A model generated the notes under the pieces. The model saw nothing but the letters and a program-made list of their open reading frames with translations. It did no database searches and had not been told where the DNA came from. From Artemia franciscana (Eukaryota; Arthropoda; Branchiopoda; Anostraca; Artemiidae): a stretch of DNA of 64,000 nt. The stretch covers positions 1,728,552 to 1,792,551 of the forward strand of contig NW_027062662.1 in the NCBI RefSeq assembly GCF_032884065.1, given 5' to 3'. The translations under genes were made by a program, and so were the position numbers. Below are positions 46,860 to 59,214 of this stretch, piece after piece (position 1 is the first letter of the stretch; the number at the start of each line of letters is the position of its first letter).

Positions 46860-47115
46860 TTTTGGGAATGCTTACCTATGTTGAGAATGACGTAGTCTTA
46901 CGTGATTTGTTAGATTTGTTGAGAATGACGCATTCTCGCCTAATTTGTTAGAGGTCAGGGACTGCCGGTCAAGTGGGGAGCTCCCGGTTATAACTGAGGA
47001 CGCCGAAATTTTTACCTATGTTGAGAATGACTTAATCTTGCGCCACTTGCTGGATTTATTGAGAGTGACGTAATCTTGCGTGACTTGTTATAGTCCAGTG
47101 TGGTATCCTCTATTG
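46860..47115 (+). repeat. Short irregular repeats in the foldback centre
   Basis: 'gttgagaatgacgtagtctt' and variants recur near 46878, 46916, 47018 and 47056, each followed by 'acttgttagat' or 'cttgctggatt'-like text. Spacing alternates between about 38 and 100 bp. The area is GC-richer than the arms. Function unknown. Confidence 0.6.
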
Positions 47116-47371
47116 TATCTGAAGACGGCACACACGTGGGTGTTTCGAAATGGCGGTATATATTTGAGTGTAGCGTATTGGCGGCGCACGAGTGACTGTT
47201 ACGTAGTGACGGCGCATGTGTGGGATTTTACGTAATACTTTAAACACAATTTTCTTCAGGATTTTCGCCCACTTTAGGAATCGAATGCATGACTAGAGAC
47301 TTCCCAATGACCTGACCAGAGCCTTAACCATCTGTACGAGAAAACTATTCATAATATTGTTGATCGAGAAA

Positions 47372-47576
47372 TACATTCTATACGACAAGCTATCCTCCAC
47401 TGGCACCCGTCACCGAGGAAGACCAAAGAATCCGCTCCGTAGGACATGTGAACGTGACAGAAAAGCCCTCCCGACGAGACTCATATCCAGAGTGGGAAGA
47501 TGTGTATGCAGCAGATCACATGAGGGAAGATTGGAGGCTACTCACCGACGCCCTATGTGCCTCCGGAGGCACTTGA
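47372..47576 (+). pseudogene. C-terminal tail of a non-LTR retrotransposon ORF2, frameshifted
   Basis: One frame gives 'TGTRHRGRPKNPLRRTCERD' and the next, after a shift near 47480, gives 'SYPEWEDVYAADHMREDWRL' and 'LTDALCASGGT' to TGA at 47574-47576. 'GRPK.....R....' followed by 'A.D...W..L..ALCA' is the conserved end of RTE-like ORF2 proteins. It differs clearly from the RTE copies at 7-10 kb. About 65 codons survive in the centre of the foldback. Confidence 0.7.
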
Positions 47577-49625
47577 GGAACTAAGATCTAAGGTCATATA
47601 CAAGATACAAATAACAAAAGGTAAAACAACAAGGAATTAAAAAAAATAGATTAAAAATATCCTAGAATCATCACTTAAAGTAAGTCCATTAATAAAAAGA
47701 ATGGGATAACCGTTTCCAAAAGCATATCTCTGATAAAACTTCATGATTTACAAAATTAAAACAATGGAAATTTAAATATGGATGCTCAATCGTTGGAATA
47801 CTGAGATATTTATTGCATCATTTCAATGTTGGACGTCCTTCTACTCGACAATAATTGAATGGATGAAGTGCTTTCAAGAACGAAGTTCAGTTGCAATATT
47901 TTGTTTTTATTAAATAAAAAAAACGAGTTTTTTTAACTGAAAGTAAGGAGCGACATTAAAACTTAAAACGCACAGAAATTACTTCGTATATGAAAGAGGC
48001 TGCTTCCTCATCAATGCCCCGCTCTTTACGCTAAAGTTTGACTCTTTCTCTCAATTCTTCTTTTTAAAACAGTAAAAAACTTTAGCGTAATGAGCGGGGC
48101 GTTGATGAGGAAGCAGCCTCTTTCATATACGAAGTAATTTCTGTGCGTTTTAAGTTTTAATGTCGCTCCTTACTTTCAGTTAAAAAAACTCGTTTTTTTT
48201 AATTAATTTCTGAACGTTTTTGAATCAATGCATGTTTTGATTTTGGCTCTCCGCAGAGGAATAATCAAAACGAAATTTGCATATTTTTTTTGGGGGGGGG
48301 GGGGGCTAAATGGCTTTCTCATAATTTTGATCGAATGATTTTGAGAAAAAAAGAGCGGGGGCGAAGCCTAGTTGCCCTCCGATTTTTTGGTTAATTAAAA
48401 AGGCAACTAGAACTTTTAATTTTTTACGAATCTTTTTATTGGTAAAAGATTTACGTAACTTATAAATTAGCTTACGTAAAGAACTTTTGTATTCTCATGT
48501 TTTTATTACATATATGAGGGGATTCGCCCCATCGTCAGTACCTCGCTCTTTACACTAAAGCTTAAATTTTATCCCAATTCATTAAGAATGACCCCTGAAT
48601 CACAAAAGCCGTAGAATAAATAGTTGAAATTACTAAAAATACTTTAGCGTAAAGAGCTAGGTATCATAAGGAGGTGAGCCCCTAATATGGGTAATAATTT
48701 CTGTTTGTTTTAAGTTTTATTGCTGTTCCTTACTTCCAGCTGAAAAAGCTTTTTCACATTTATTTTTTAATTTTTTTTTTTTTAAATAATGCTAGTAAAT
48801 CCTACTCTCCCTTCATGGAAGTTTTCTTCTCCCATGACAAATTCTCGATGGAAAGTTCCCCCAGCATATCCCCCTCTTCTCAACCCCTCCCCCCAACCAA
48901 AAAAATCCTCCTGAAAACGCCTGTATACTTCCCAATAACCATTACTATATGTAAGCACAGGTCAAAGTTTGTAACTTGTTGCCCCTCCCACGGCAACTGT
49001 GGGGGAGTAAGTCGTCCCCAAAGACATAGTTATAAGGTTTTTCGACTACGCTGAATAAAATGGCTATCTCAGAATTTTGATCCGTTGACTTTGGGAAAAT
49101 AATTAGCGTGGGAGGGGGCCTAGGTGCCCTCCAATTTTTTTGGTCACTTAAAAAGGGCACTAGAACTTTTCATTTCCGTTAGAATGAGCCCTCTTGCAAC
49201 ATTCTAGGACAACTGGGTCGATACGATCACCCCTGGGGAAAAAAAAAAACAAAAAAACAAATAAACACGCATCCGTGATCTGCCTTCTGGCAAAAAATGC
49301 TAAATTCCACATTTTTGTAGATAGGAGCTCGAAACTTCTACAATAGGGTTCTCTGATACGCTGAATCTTATGGTGTGATTTTCGTTAAGATTCTATGACT
49401 TTTAGGGGGTGTTTCCCCCTATTTTCTAAAATAACGCAAATTTTCTCAGGCTCGTAACTTTTGATGGGTAAGACTAAATTTGATGAAACTTATATATTTA
49501 AAACTAGCATTAAAATGCGATTCTTTTGATATAGCTATTGGTATCAAAATTCCATTTTTTAGAGTTTTGGTTACTATTGAGCCGGGTCGCTCCTTACTAC
49601 AGTTCGTTACCACGAACTGTTTGAT

Positions 49626-50940
49626 TCTTTTTATTTTAAATTTATTCCTTATTTCAAGCTTTTCATGGTTTAGATTCCTCCCTCCTCAATAATGAGGGCA
49701 CCTTGTTGTATAGATGCAAAATATTCTTGTAGTTTTATGAAATTGAGTATTTTGTTTTTCCATTGTTTGTCCTCTATGAAACATGTGATTTGAAACATTA
49801 AGTCGGTTCCCTATGTAGTTTTGCAAATTTGTTCATCGGACTCTCTTTTATATTTCTGACGAGCTGTGACCATAGTGAATGGGACAAACAACATCACAAA
49901 ACACTCCCGCAACCCGGTTTCTTTTCAGATCAAGATAGAAAGAGATTCTTCCACTGAATATGAGCAAATACACTAAACCTGAATCAGTACGCTTTTCTTA
50001 AAGATAAATCATTTCCTTCTAGTAATTCTCTTATCTACCCACATTATAGGTTTTGATGATTCATTTAAGAGATCCCAGTCAACATACTGAATCAGTTAAT
50101 CAGGAGCATTCAACTCTACTGAGCATGCTGAATTTGATTTAACGATTCGACATAAAAATCAGATAATGATTCAGTTAAGAGATCCCAGAGCATTTACTGT
50201 TTAAATGTACAAGTAAATCCAAAAGATCTCGAAATCGCGACCTGGAGTTTTCGAATCTCAAAATGGGAACCTGGAAATTTCTCCCAGAGGAAATGTCAAG
50301 ACATCGAAAGCATAAATCTGCCCAAAACCCCGAAGTAAAGAAAAAGATCATCAAGCCCATTATTAGTTCCTGATAAGTCTTAAACCCACACCGTATACAA
50401 AGGGCCTAATGGATTAATCTTTGGGAAGTACATGAAAAATAGAGAAAAGCACAGTGTTGCATTACTTTAAATAAAACAAGTCTTCAAATTTTAAATAATA
50501 CTGTCAATTTACTGGTCTGAATCTGAAACTATATTTTTATTGCCAGCATCTTTGCCGTATATTTGATTAGTCGGTTATGTAGATGATATTTTTCAGATTT
50601 GAAAAGGGCTGATTTACAGAGGCTGTATGCGTGATCAGGGGCCGTGTATGGGATCTATTGGTTTTGTTTTGTTGGTTTGTTGTATCAGTTGCATAAAAAT
50701 ACAACTTTTTCCTCTCGCCCTTGCTAAAGCTGATATTTTCATAGTTAAAAAAGGGCCTGGATTTTATCTTGCCTTGAAAGTGGCCAGTTTCTGGTTGTTT
50801 TCAGAACGTAGCCAGATTTAGTTCTACGTCTACTGCTACTACTTCTACTTTTTTTCGTGAATGGCACAACTCGGCATCTTTAACCTTTAGTTGCCTCATT
50901 ATTATTTTCTTTTCTATTGATGTGTAATTTTTCATTCTAG
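49626..50940. other. Intron sequence before MOSPD linker exon
   Basis: No gene or matched repeat seen. It ends with a T-rich stretch and 'ttcattctag' at 50931-50940, the acceptor of the next exon. Confidence 0.6.
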
Positions 50941-51076
50941 ATTTTTGGAAAGAAAGATGTCCCTGCAATACTTCATAAAGAAAGTGACACAGGCGTCCTC
51001 CAAGCGGATAGTGATTTGGGAATGGATGATTTTCGGTTGACCAAAAGTGAATTCGTAACGGAATCTGTTACCAAAG
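50941..51076 (+). CDS. MOSPD1: MOSPD1/3-like protein, linker exon
   Basis: 136 nt, phase 0 start and phase 1 end, flanked by CTAG and GTAATT. It encodes 'IFGKKDVPAILHKESDTGVL' and continues to 'FRLTKSEFVTESVTK' with a split Gly/Asp codon. The opening 'I.GKK.VPA.L' corresponds to the end of the MSP domain in MOSPD1 ('..LGRKEVVATLLP'). The rest is the acidic cytosolic linker between MSP domain and membrane anchor, which is variable in this family. Joining with the exon at 31845 keeps the frame. Confidence 0.85.
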
Positions 51077-51814
51077 GTAATTGAATCTAATGAATAATCG
51101 TCAGATGATCATCATATGATCCCATCACTGTTACCCGAAATGAAGCCCGTGATTGTCCTGTATATCAGGTGTCAAAATCCTTAAGAAGTTTTATGATTCA
51201 TTTCAATATTTTACTTCAAATTCGTAAACTTGCTATGCAAATGAATAAGGTAGCTATAGTCGCTGCAAACACAAGCTTGCGTCTATAGGAACTTTATAAA
51301 CGAAATTATGTCAAAATATAAAACCTTCCTTCTTGGATATATCGAAATAAACCCACTTGCCCTAGTTAACGCGATCTTAGCTTAAGAGATTCGAACTTGA
51401 AATAGTCATAGGCCGGTATGAGTCATGCTTTTAAATAACTTTGGCATTTGTATTAACCTAGCCATGCTTTTCAATATCTTACTGATACTCAAAACTTAAA
51501 GTCATTGGATGTCCCTTATACGAGCCGTGTCATTGAAATAGCTCTCGTGATTGTGTCAACCAAGTATTTCTTCGTAACACATTTTATGTTGCCTGGGATA
51601 TCAAACGCGGTTAGGGGTGCCCGAAACGCTGTTATTCCGGGAGTTTTTTTTAGGCCATTTTGAAGGGTGACCAATCTGTCGTGGTTTTATTTATTTATTA
51701 TAAGTATGAGCATCAAGTAAGAGTGGAGATGAATGAATAAGCTCATATTCCATTTTCTGCTATTATGCAATTATTGTTTTCATTTGAGTTTTCATTTAGT
51801 GCAAATACCGTATA
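51077..51814. other. Intron sequence, nothing recognised
   Basis: Begins with the donor GTAATT. No repeat or coding pattern was matched. Confidence 0.5.
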
Positions 51815-52049
51815 TGCAGGGCGCGATAGCGAAAAAAAAACAGCTGCTGTAGAGCTCACACGAAACAGTATTTATGGAAACTATTCACTTCGATATTGTA
51901 TGTCTACTAACAGTTTAGTACATCATCTGGATTACAATTCTCTAGAGAAACTAATCGATCCTGGGCCGTATCCAAGATCTTTAAAAACTTACTTAGAAGA
52001 AGGACGGTCTTACAAGTCAAGGTTCTCTAAATATCTTACCATATCTTAA
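51815..52049 (+). pseudogene. Possible fragment of a protein-primed B-family DNA polymerase
   Basis: About 77 open codons end at TAA 52047-52049. 'KKTAAVELTRNSIYGN' resembles the palm motif of B-family polymerases (K......NS.YG), followed after a short gap by 'DYNSLEKLI' and a Pro-rich turn, a spacing seen in polymerases of Maverick/Polinton-type elements and related adintoviruses. There is no TM, signal or other domain. Only this scrap is visible and no capsid, integrase or terminal repeats were found nearby, so the identification rests on one motif. Confidence 0.35.
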
Positions 52050-55000
52050 TATACGACAAGATTTAAATTCAAAAAATTATTATCATATGCCTGGGTGGTG
52101 GGTCAAGTTTGCACTAATAGCAAAAAAATGCAAAAAGGTCAAAATGCCAAAAAAGACTAAAAAAGTTAAATTAAAAAAATATTTAAATGAATTAAACAAA
52201 TGAAAACGCAAAGGCAGTTTAGTCAGGTGGGTAAAATAAAAGCATATTTTAGTAAAAAAAGCATATAAAAGACTATTGAATAAGTTCATTTAATTATTGG
52301 CCGAAGACGGTTAAAAGAAGGGTTGGGAAGGAATTGAATTTACCATCTCATCCACGTATGGGAAAAAGTTGTTAATTTTCTCTGGAAAAGTTTATTGGGG
52401 TGAAAATAAAGAGTTTCGTCAAAGCAAAGTGAGCAAGGTCAAGTTTAAAGGTGACCAAATTGGCTTTCTGAAGGAGGGAGATAAAAGGGACTTCACCCAC
52501 ATTAAAGATAATTCTTAGGGCCTCTTTTTAGACTGTCTCTATTATGTCTGGTTATTCATTATAGATGACAGACAAGACAGGCTTAAAGGATTAAGCTTGC
52601 GAAAAAGAGGAAATTCTCCGGGATTCAATCTCGAATATTAAAATTTTATGTTGTAACTGGGTTTAAAGACAAATGACATATCAGGTTGATTTTGTACTAC
52701 CAAATCTTCGAAGAAATTTGTTCGGATTTATGTTGCCTTTCGCTTTGTTCTTTGTCTAATTATTTATGTCCATATTTTGCATAAAAGGGATAAAGTGCCC
52801 AAAAAGTCATTATCTATAAAAAGACGGAAATTTGGAGCAAAGTCCGATTAACAAGGTTGGAAAATTGCATACGAGACTTAGGGAATAAACATCATGTTTC
52901 AACTCGAATGTTTCATGGAGAATTAAAAAAGAAAAGTGAAACTTGCAAATTTCAAAACAAATCAGACATTTTAAACAAATCATACCGTGAAACTCAGTGG
53001 GACGGAAAGATTGTAATTTTTTTGCCAAACTGTATGTTACAATCGCATACTATGTGCATTTTCTCAGGCACAAAGGGGTTGTTTTTTGTTTTAGTTTTAT
53101 TTCATTTAATTTCAAGAATTCAAGTAGCAATTATGGGTAGCATATTAACTGTTTTTCTGGTGCTGCTTCACTATTTTTTATTATTAACTATCATGAATAT
53201 TGAAAAAAAAAAAAATCTTAAAAAACACCTGACGTATAGCTGTGAGTACAAAAAAGGAGGAGCCTACGAATATATTGCCTATATACAACATGGTGTCCTA
53301 ATCATTGAAGAGGAAAGAATGTAAACCATAAAAAATTTAAAATAAAAACAATCAAAACAAAAGACCACAATAGAACCCTATTCTTGGAAACATTACATCA
53401 GCTTACCTCAACGCAGAAAGATTTTGCTTATAGCACACACAAATAATAAAGTGCTTGGAGTAATTAAACGATTTTAGCACCTAGTAGCCAAAGTAGCTAG
53501 TGATAGTAGTATCAAATATTAATGCAACAAATATAGACCATATTCTCTAAATAAACATGGGATCCTCACACTCGCGCTGGTAAAAATTACAACTTGGTGT
53601 AACATTTTTGAACATGAATCATCTTCTGGAAGACGGTTTTGAAAGTTTCAAACTCTAGGAACCAAACTTTTCAGCTAGTAGCCCTGTAGTGCACAAATCT
53701 GAAGGACTTGCTTGCGCTCGGTGAACGATTTTGAAAGTATTCAAGAGAGTATCTTAAACGCCACATTGTTTTTTTCTTTTTTCGATAAGAAAAGATAGCG
53801 ATCTAGCATGTGCAGTAAAATCTAGCATGTGCAGTAAAATTTGGGACTTCTTTCCCTGCTAACATCATCTTATGCTTCAAATCATGACATGTGACTAAAT
53901 TAAATGATGCTTGGCTATTAAATTATTCTAATTCAGCATTGATTAAATAATTGATGTAAATTGAGTTAAATATTTATTTAATTCAATGATTATAATGGTA
54001 TTGCAATATAACTCAATCTAATATAACTTAAAATATAATTCAAAGTCTCCTAGTTAAATCTAATAAATAAACAGTGTCATTTGTTTCCAAACACCTACTA
54101 ATTTTCTCACATCATGGATGCTTTAGGTGACTTATCTTACTTCGAATAATTTGTTCTTAGCAAGACGTAAAGCTTTTTGTACAATTCCTAAACTTAATTA
54201 AAGAATCCAAAACATTACATTCAATGAAGATTGGGCAGACCTTCTGTTAAACTTCTGCTATTATGTCTTATTGTCAGTGTTATATAGAGGGTATCCCAAA
54301 ACGAAAACCTGATTTGAATCTTCTATAAATCTAACTGATTTGTTTGAAAGAAGCAAATAAATGCTTCTTTCTTGATTTAAATTCTCTAAGGTGTTTTCTA
54401 TAAGGTGTGGCTTGTGAGATGTTTCAAACAGTCCAAATTGGCTATTTAAGTCTACTTCTGTATTACTAGCATTGTTTCTAATAAGTGTCATTCTCAGTTT
54501 AAATTCTCTACTATAAATCTAACTGATTTGTTTGAAAGAAGCAAATAAAACATCACTGTCTCTTCAGAAGATGTTGAAAAAAAAATACGTGAAGCACAAC
54601 ATTGGGCATATGCCCCCCCCCCCCCTGCTAGACCCACAGGCACTTATTCTAACCGTGAAATATAGCCTGAGGAGCTTTGCCTGGTTTTTGATAAAGGGAG
54701 AAAACACCCACAAAAGTCATGGAATCTTAATGAAAATTGTACCGTCTTATTCGGTGTATCAGAGAACCCTATTTTAGAGGTTTGAAGCTTCCATCTGCAA
54801 TTTTTTTTGGCCAGAAGAAAGAACCTGTGATCTGAATTTTTATGTTGCTGCTGGGAGGCGCTGTGCTCATAGCGGTAATACCTTTAAATTCCTGCTTTGA
54901 CCATGTTTACCACAAATGGTTTCTTTTATACAGTTTTACCTTTCCTTTGCTTCTACTGCACAACCCCCTTACAGTAAAAAGCCCTTTCACGGAAGAACGA

Positions 55001-55869
55001 AATCGTATATAAAACAAGGAACACAAAAATCTTCATCCTTGTGAACTTATGTACTTTAAAAGCTTCTGGGGCATGAGAGCTAGCATTTTATTTTGCTACT
55101 AGATTTATCATTTGATTTATTTGTCCTTATTATTTGGCTCTTTGCGATTTTATTTTATTTATTATTTTCTATTTGTGCTTTTTAAATAGTGTGCTTGTTC
55201 AGCGTTATAATTGTACTTGTTCCTAATAGACCTCATCTAGTGCCGTTTTGTAGGGGAGGGCCAAAAGGCCATGTCCCCGTAAGGTTCAAAATAAAAAATG
55301 TGTGGTAAACTGCATGATTTAGTTTTTAACTCAGTTTTTTTCTAGTCCCCACTCACCACCAAAAATAATCGTGAATTTTTGCCCGTGTCAAAGAAAAACC
55401 TTATCAATTATTGATTAAAATGAATGAGACGTTTCCTTTCATTGTTTTCATTTCTGATTGGAAAAAAATATGAAGTACTGCATGGTTCCAGTCTTGAGGT
55501 GGAGGTGTTCAAGCTACGATGATTTGCGACACTGCATACCCTCTTTCAGCCTCAATTGGAAAATATTATCGCGGCAGCAAATCAGTAGAAAGCTACCTCT
55601 TCATACCCGAGACGTATGCATGGTAAAATGTCTTAAATTTTCTTTTTTGAAATATCAAATAGTCTTGGAATTTTTTATGAGCGCCCCTCTATTTTTGTAT
55701 TTCCCCCACCCCTTCAGGTAAAATGCTTGCAGAGGCTTCTGCTTTATTTTTGAGTGTCCCTGGAGACATGGGTGGAACTAATTCACCTCATAATGTTTTA
55801 TTTTATGCTTATCTACTTTATTTATGCTTATAAGCAGAGATATAATTATTCATTCATTCTTTTTTTCAG
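52050..55869. other. Intron sequence with scattered relics
   Basis: No gene supported. A 155-codon open frame at 52857-53324 has a hydrophobic middle but no family signature or splice context. 'ctaactgatttgtttgaaag' and flanks are directly repeated at about 54324-54362 and 54512-54549. An FB-A fragment (plus) lies at about 54685-54835 ('aaagtcatggaatcttaatg', 'gtatcagagaaccctatt'). The stretch ends with 'ttctttttttcag' at 55858-55869, the acceptor of the next exon. Confidence 0.5.
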
Positions 55870-56034
55870 ATCAAAGGATAGATGCCCGTTCAAGTCCTAA
55901 TTATTTAGCTTTACTCGTAGCTGCTATTTGTGTTGCAGCGCTCATGTTACCAACGACAGGTGACGCTGATACCCAACTGCCAACTTACCTGCATCTGACT
56001 TTGCATCAAAAACTTGTATTTGCATATACCCTAG
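55870..56034 (+). CDS. MOSPD1: MOSPD1/3-like protein, membrane-anchor exon
   Basis: 165 nt, phase 1 in and phase 1 out, between TTTTTTCAG and GTAAGT. It encodes 'DQRIDARSSPNYLALLVAAI', then '[20 protein letters not shown]' and '[16 protein letters not shown]'. In vertebrate MOSPD1 the same arrangement, a hydrophobic segment ending in 'ALMLPT.G', a short acidic loop and 'YLHL...QKLV.AY.LG', forms the two C-terminal membrane segments. This is the best-conserved part of the gene here and makes the family assignment firm. The split Gly codon continues in the exon at 62577. Confidence 0.93.
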
Positions 56035-56408
<374 letters not shown>

Positions 56409-57330
56409 AGTCTCAGAAGATTTGATATAATTTCAGATTATTTAGTTGCATCGGGGAATTACGATTACGGTTCTATACTTCCGTGATAAAGAGTGTGCTT
56501 TAAGCTAATTGGTTTGTTTTTGTGACCTATGACGTGACTTGACGTTTTGTGTCGTTATATTTTGTGAATTTTGCGACATGAAATAATATCGGGTTCCGGC
56601 TGGTGACGTAACATTTGTGTTACGTGAAAGAATAACAGGTAAATATTTGCATCAATGAGCAATCGAGATTACGGTCCTACACCTCCGTGATAAAAATAGG
56701 CTTGAAGTTCATTGGTTTATTTTTGTGATGTGTATTCGTTAGCGAATCTCATTATTTCTTATTTCTTGATAGCCAAACAACCCCGCCAATATAAAGTTTA
56801 AATAACTTTAAGTTCATATAAAGCTGGGAACTTGAAACAATATCTTAAAAATGCTTGCGCCGTCTGGCTAGTAAAACCTCTTAACTCAGTTTAGCTTTAT
56901 ATTTGTGCTTCATAGTGGAAATGATATTGACTCTTGCAGCTTTTTTGGCTTTATTTTTGATTACCAGAATCACTCCTGTTGAAGCCGTCGCTGCGACGAA
57001 AACTGACTTAACAAAGTTGCGTTTCCTTTCCACCATTTTGGTGCCATCTGTCTTGACTACGCTGACTACATTGCACTTACTGCAAGAAGTCACGGATGGT
57101 GCATCGTCCACCAGTGGAAACAAACTGACACGAAGGAGACGTGGATGCCGGGCAGGGAAAAATGAAACGAGAAGGCGCACGGGGCAGCTATTTTGGTACT
57201 AGTGACAATCCGTGACAATTGTCCTTCACCAAAACAAGTGTTTGAGCGAAAGCTGGTGAAAATCAAGATATCTCAAACTCCAAAAATACTGAGTCTTAAG
57301 AAAATTGACGACACCCCGTGTGCCGCATGC
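56409..57330. other. Intron sequence, nothing recognised
   Basis: A weak duplication of 'atttgcatcaatgag' / 'gttgcatcggggaattacga' text occurs near 56445 and 56648 with following 'ttacggt.ctac..c'. The overlapping open frames of 99 codons on both strands at 56881-57202 have no family signature. Confidence 0.45.
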
Positions 57331-57359
57331 AGGACAGCCCGCCCGTTCTTAAGCCGATA

Positions 57360-57905
57360 GTGTCCCATTGGCCCACCATGCCTAATTTCCTCTCAGCTAA
57401 CTGTCGATCCCTTTTTGACAAGATGGAAAACTTAGAAGTCCTGCTCCGTAGCAGCAACATAGCTGTTGCTACTGTGAAGGAAATTTGGAACCTTGATGAG
57501 GCTGGATACAACTCATTTCTAAGTAGTCGAAATAGTCGAGGTAACAACAGGCTCGGTGGTTGTGTGAAATCTTCGGAGGTGTAGGAATGTATCAGGTAAC
57601 TCCTTCCTGAACTCACAAATCCAGATCATGAGGTTACATGGGTAATATGCAAAATGGACTACGCCCACTGTTATGGCCCTGACCTGTGAACGCAGCCGCC
57701 TTTACCCGGGCGACAAGTGAAATCAAGGCGCGGCAAAAAAAAATTAAAATGATCAAAAATGCAAAATGCTAGTATGGTCGTGAAAAAGTTGACTCCCTGC
57801 TCAACACCGAACCTACAAATTGGCACCGCTCGGTCAAAGCGATGAGTGGAAATGTTCCAAAAATCTGTGTAAAGATATCTGACGATAATGGGCGAATACT
57901 GGGGC
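57360..57905 (+). pseudogene. Outer CR1-like retrotransposon, endonuclease and linker remains
   Basis: 'MPNFLSANCRSLFDKMENLE' is the opening of an APE endonuclease (N in the 'N.RSL..K...L' motif), followed by 'AVATVKEIWN' (catalytic E region) and 'GGCV'. After a frame change, 'LPELTNPDHEVTWVICKMDY' continues the endonuclease. Then a jump to the pre-RT linker, 'VDSLLNTEPTNWHRSVKAMS' and 'GNVPKICVKISDDNG'. Most of the endonuclease is deleted. The element appears to resume at 60780, with other retroelement DNA inserted between. Confidence 0.65.
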
Positions 57906-57994
57906 CTAGTGTCAGATTAGTTAGGATCTAATCTTCATCCTTCAACTGTGATTCCAACCAAAATAAACAGAAAATACACATTCACTGATTGACA

Positions 57995-59010
57995 ACATGT
58001 TTTCCACATTTTGTCCGGCGATGATATTAGTCATCACTTGCGACAAAGCTGATCACTTTCCTATACACACTATCTTCAACACAGTGAGGATGTCAACTCC
58101 TCTCGTAAGAACTAACAAGGATCTACAAGTAGTCAATCTTAAACAGGAGAATCCTAAACCGTTAAAAGAAGAGTTAAAAAAAGGTTTCTTGGGACAGTGT
58201 ACTAGCAAAAGAAGATGCGAACGAAGGTTTTGAAATTTTCCACAATTCGTTTGTAGCTGCAGATAAAACCTGCTGTTTTAAAGAGAAACCAAGAAACTAT
58301 GAAAGAAAAAATACACCAACATCCCATGGTTTACCGAAAGCTTACTTTGTGTGCATAATTAAGAAATAACAAGTTATGGGCAAATTACAGAAACCTCAAA
58401 AAAAACCAAAGAACCTAGAGAGATATGAGACGTATAAGAAATGGCTTCATTCAGTTCTGAGGAAAGCAAAAAGAGATTATATGAGTAACAAACTATCAAA
58501 AAGTGGGAAAGATGGACGAAAAGTCTGGAAGTTTTTTATTTCGGTTTTGCGACCAAATAATAAAAGATCAGAATTGCCTTCCATATTTTTTGTCAACCCA
58601 CTCAGGTTGCAAAAGAACTCAGTACATTTGTCACAGGGATAGGAAAAATTACATCTAATTCTGAGAGAAGTCCCCAGAAACCTTAAAGTATTACCTTGAA
58701 TCAGCATGTACCAAATCAATGGCAATGACTCCAGTGACATCAACTGAAGTGGGGCTAATTGTAAAGACCTTGAAAGGCACATCAGCATCTGGATTTAACA
58801 GGATACACACGAAAGCCTTGAAAGCAGTCCTCCCTTTTATCCTTGAGCCATTCACTTATTTGGTAAAGTTGTCTCTAAGAAGTGGTGTTTTTCCTTCGAT
58901 ACTAAAGAAAAATTCCTCTGCATAAAGGTGGCCCACAGGACGATCCATCGAACTTCCGACCCATAGCAATATTATCTGTTTTATCAAAAGCTTTTGAAAA
59001 CCATACAACA
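57995..59010 (+). pseudogene. Inner CR1/Jockey-like retrotransposon, endonuclease end to early RT
   Basis: 'CDKADHFPIHTIFN' is the last endonuclease motif (DH). It is followed by a linker ('ANEGFEIFHNSFVAA', 'WFTESLL', 'ERYETYKKWLHSVLRKAKRD', 'YMSNKL') and early RT motifs 'TSTEVGLIVKTLKGTSASGF', 'SLRSGVFPSILK' and, after a frameshift, 'PLHKGGPQDDPSNFRPIAIL' and 'SVLSKAFE'. Several frameshifts. RT palm motifs with the first catalytic Asp are missing before 59010. It continues in pieces at 59825. Confidence 0.7.
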
Positions 59011-59214
59011 TAGAGATTATTTTGTATGCATACTTTTTTAAGATTACTAGTGATTTTTGGGATATACTGGAGGTAAATTATGTTTTGGGGCTTATCGGGA
59101 TTCTCACATGGTAAATTATCGTTTCGAGAAAGAATTTCGAGAATTCCACCAGAATTTCGAGTAACGCCTACAACAGCATAAGGACGGTATCACCAAAGCT
59201 CTGAATTCTAATGT

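Larger units (their letters stand above)
44254..49625. mobile_element. 5.4-kb foldback element made of two inverted FB-A arms
   Basis: The left arm (44254 to about 46560) begins 'atcaaacagttcgtggtaac'. The right arm (about 47905 to 49625) is its reverse complement and ends 'gttaccacgaactgtttgat'. Landmarks pair in mirror order across the whole length ('ggtgatcgtatcgacc', 'gggaagtgtacaggcg' and others). The left arm is about 2.31 kb and the right 1.72 kb; the difference equals two extra 297-bp hairpin units on the left. The centre (46560-47905) is unrelated DNA, richer in GC. No transposase was found. The element lies in the long MOSPD intron. Confidence 0.88.

Noticed and set aside
52857..53324. 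155-codon open frame with a hydrophobic centre
   Set aside because: No family resemblance, low-complexity Lys/Asn/Ile text, inside a MOSPD intron without splice signals that would add it to the gene.
56881..57202. Overlapping 99-codon open frames on both strands, considered as the last MOSPD exon
   Set aside because: Does not encode the family's C-terminal end; the exon at 62577 does, in the right phase.
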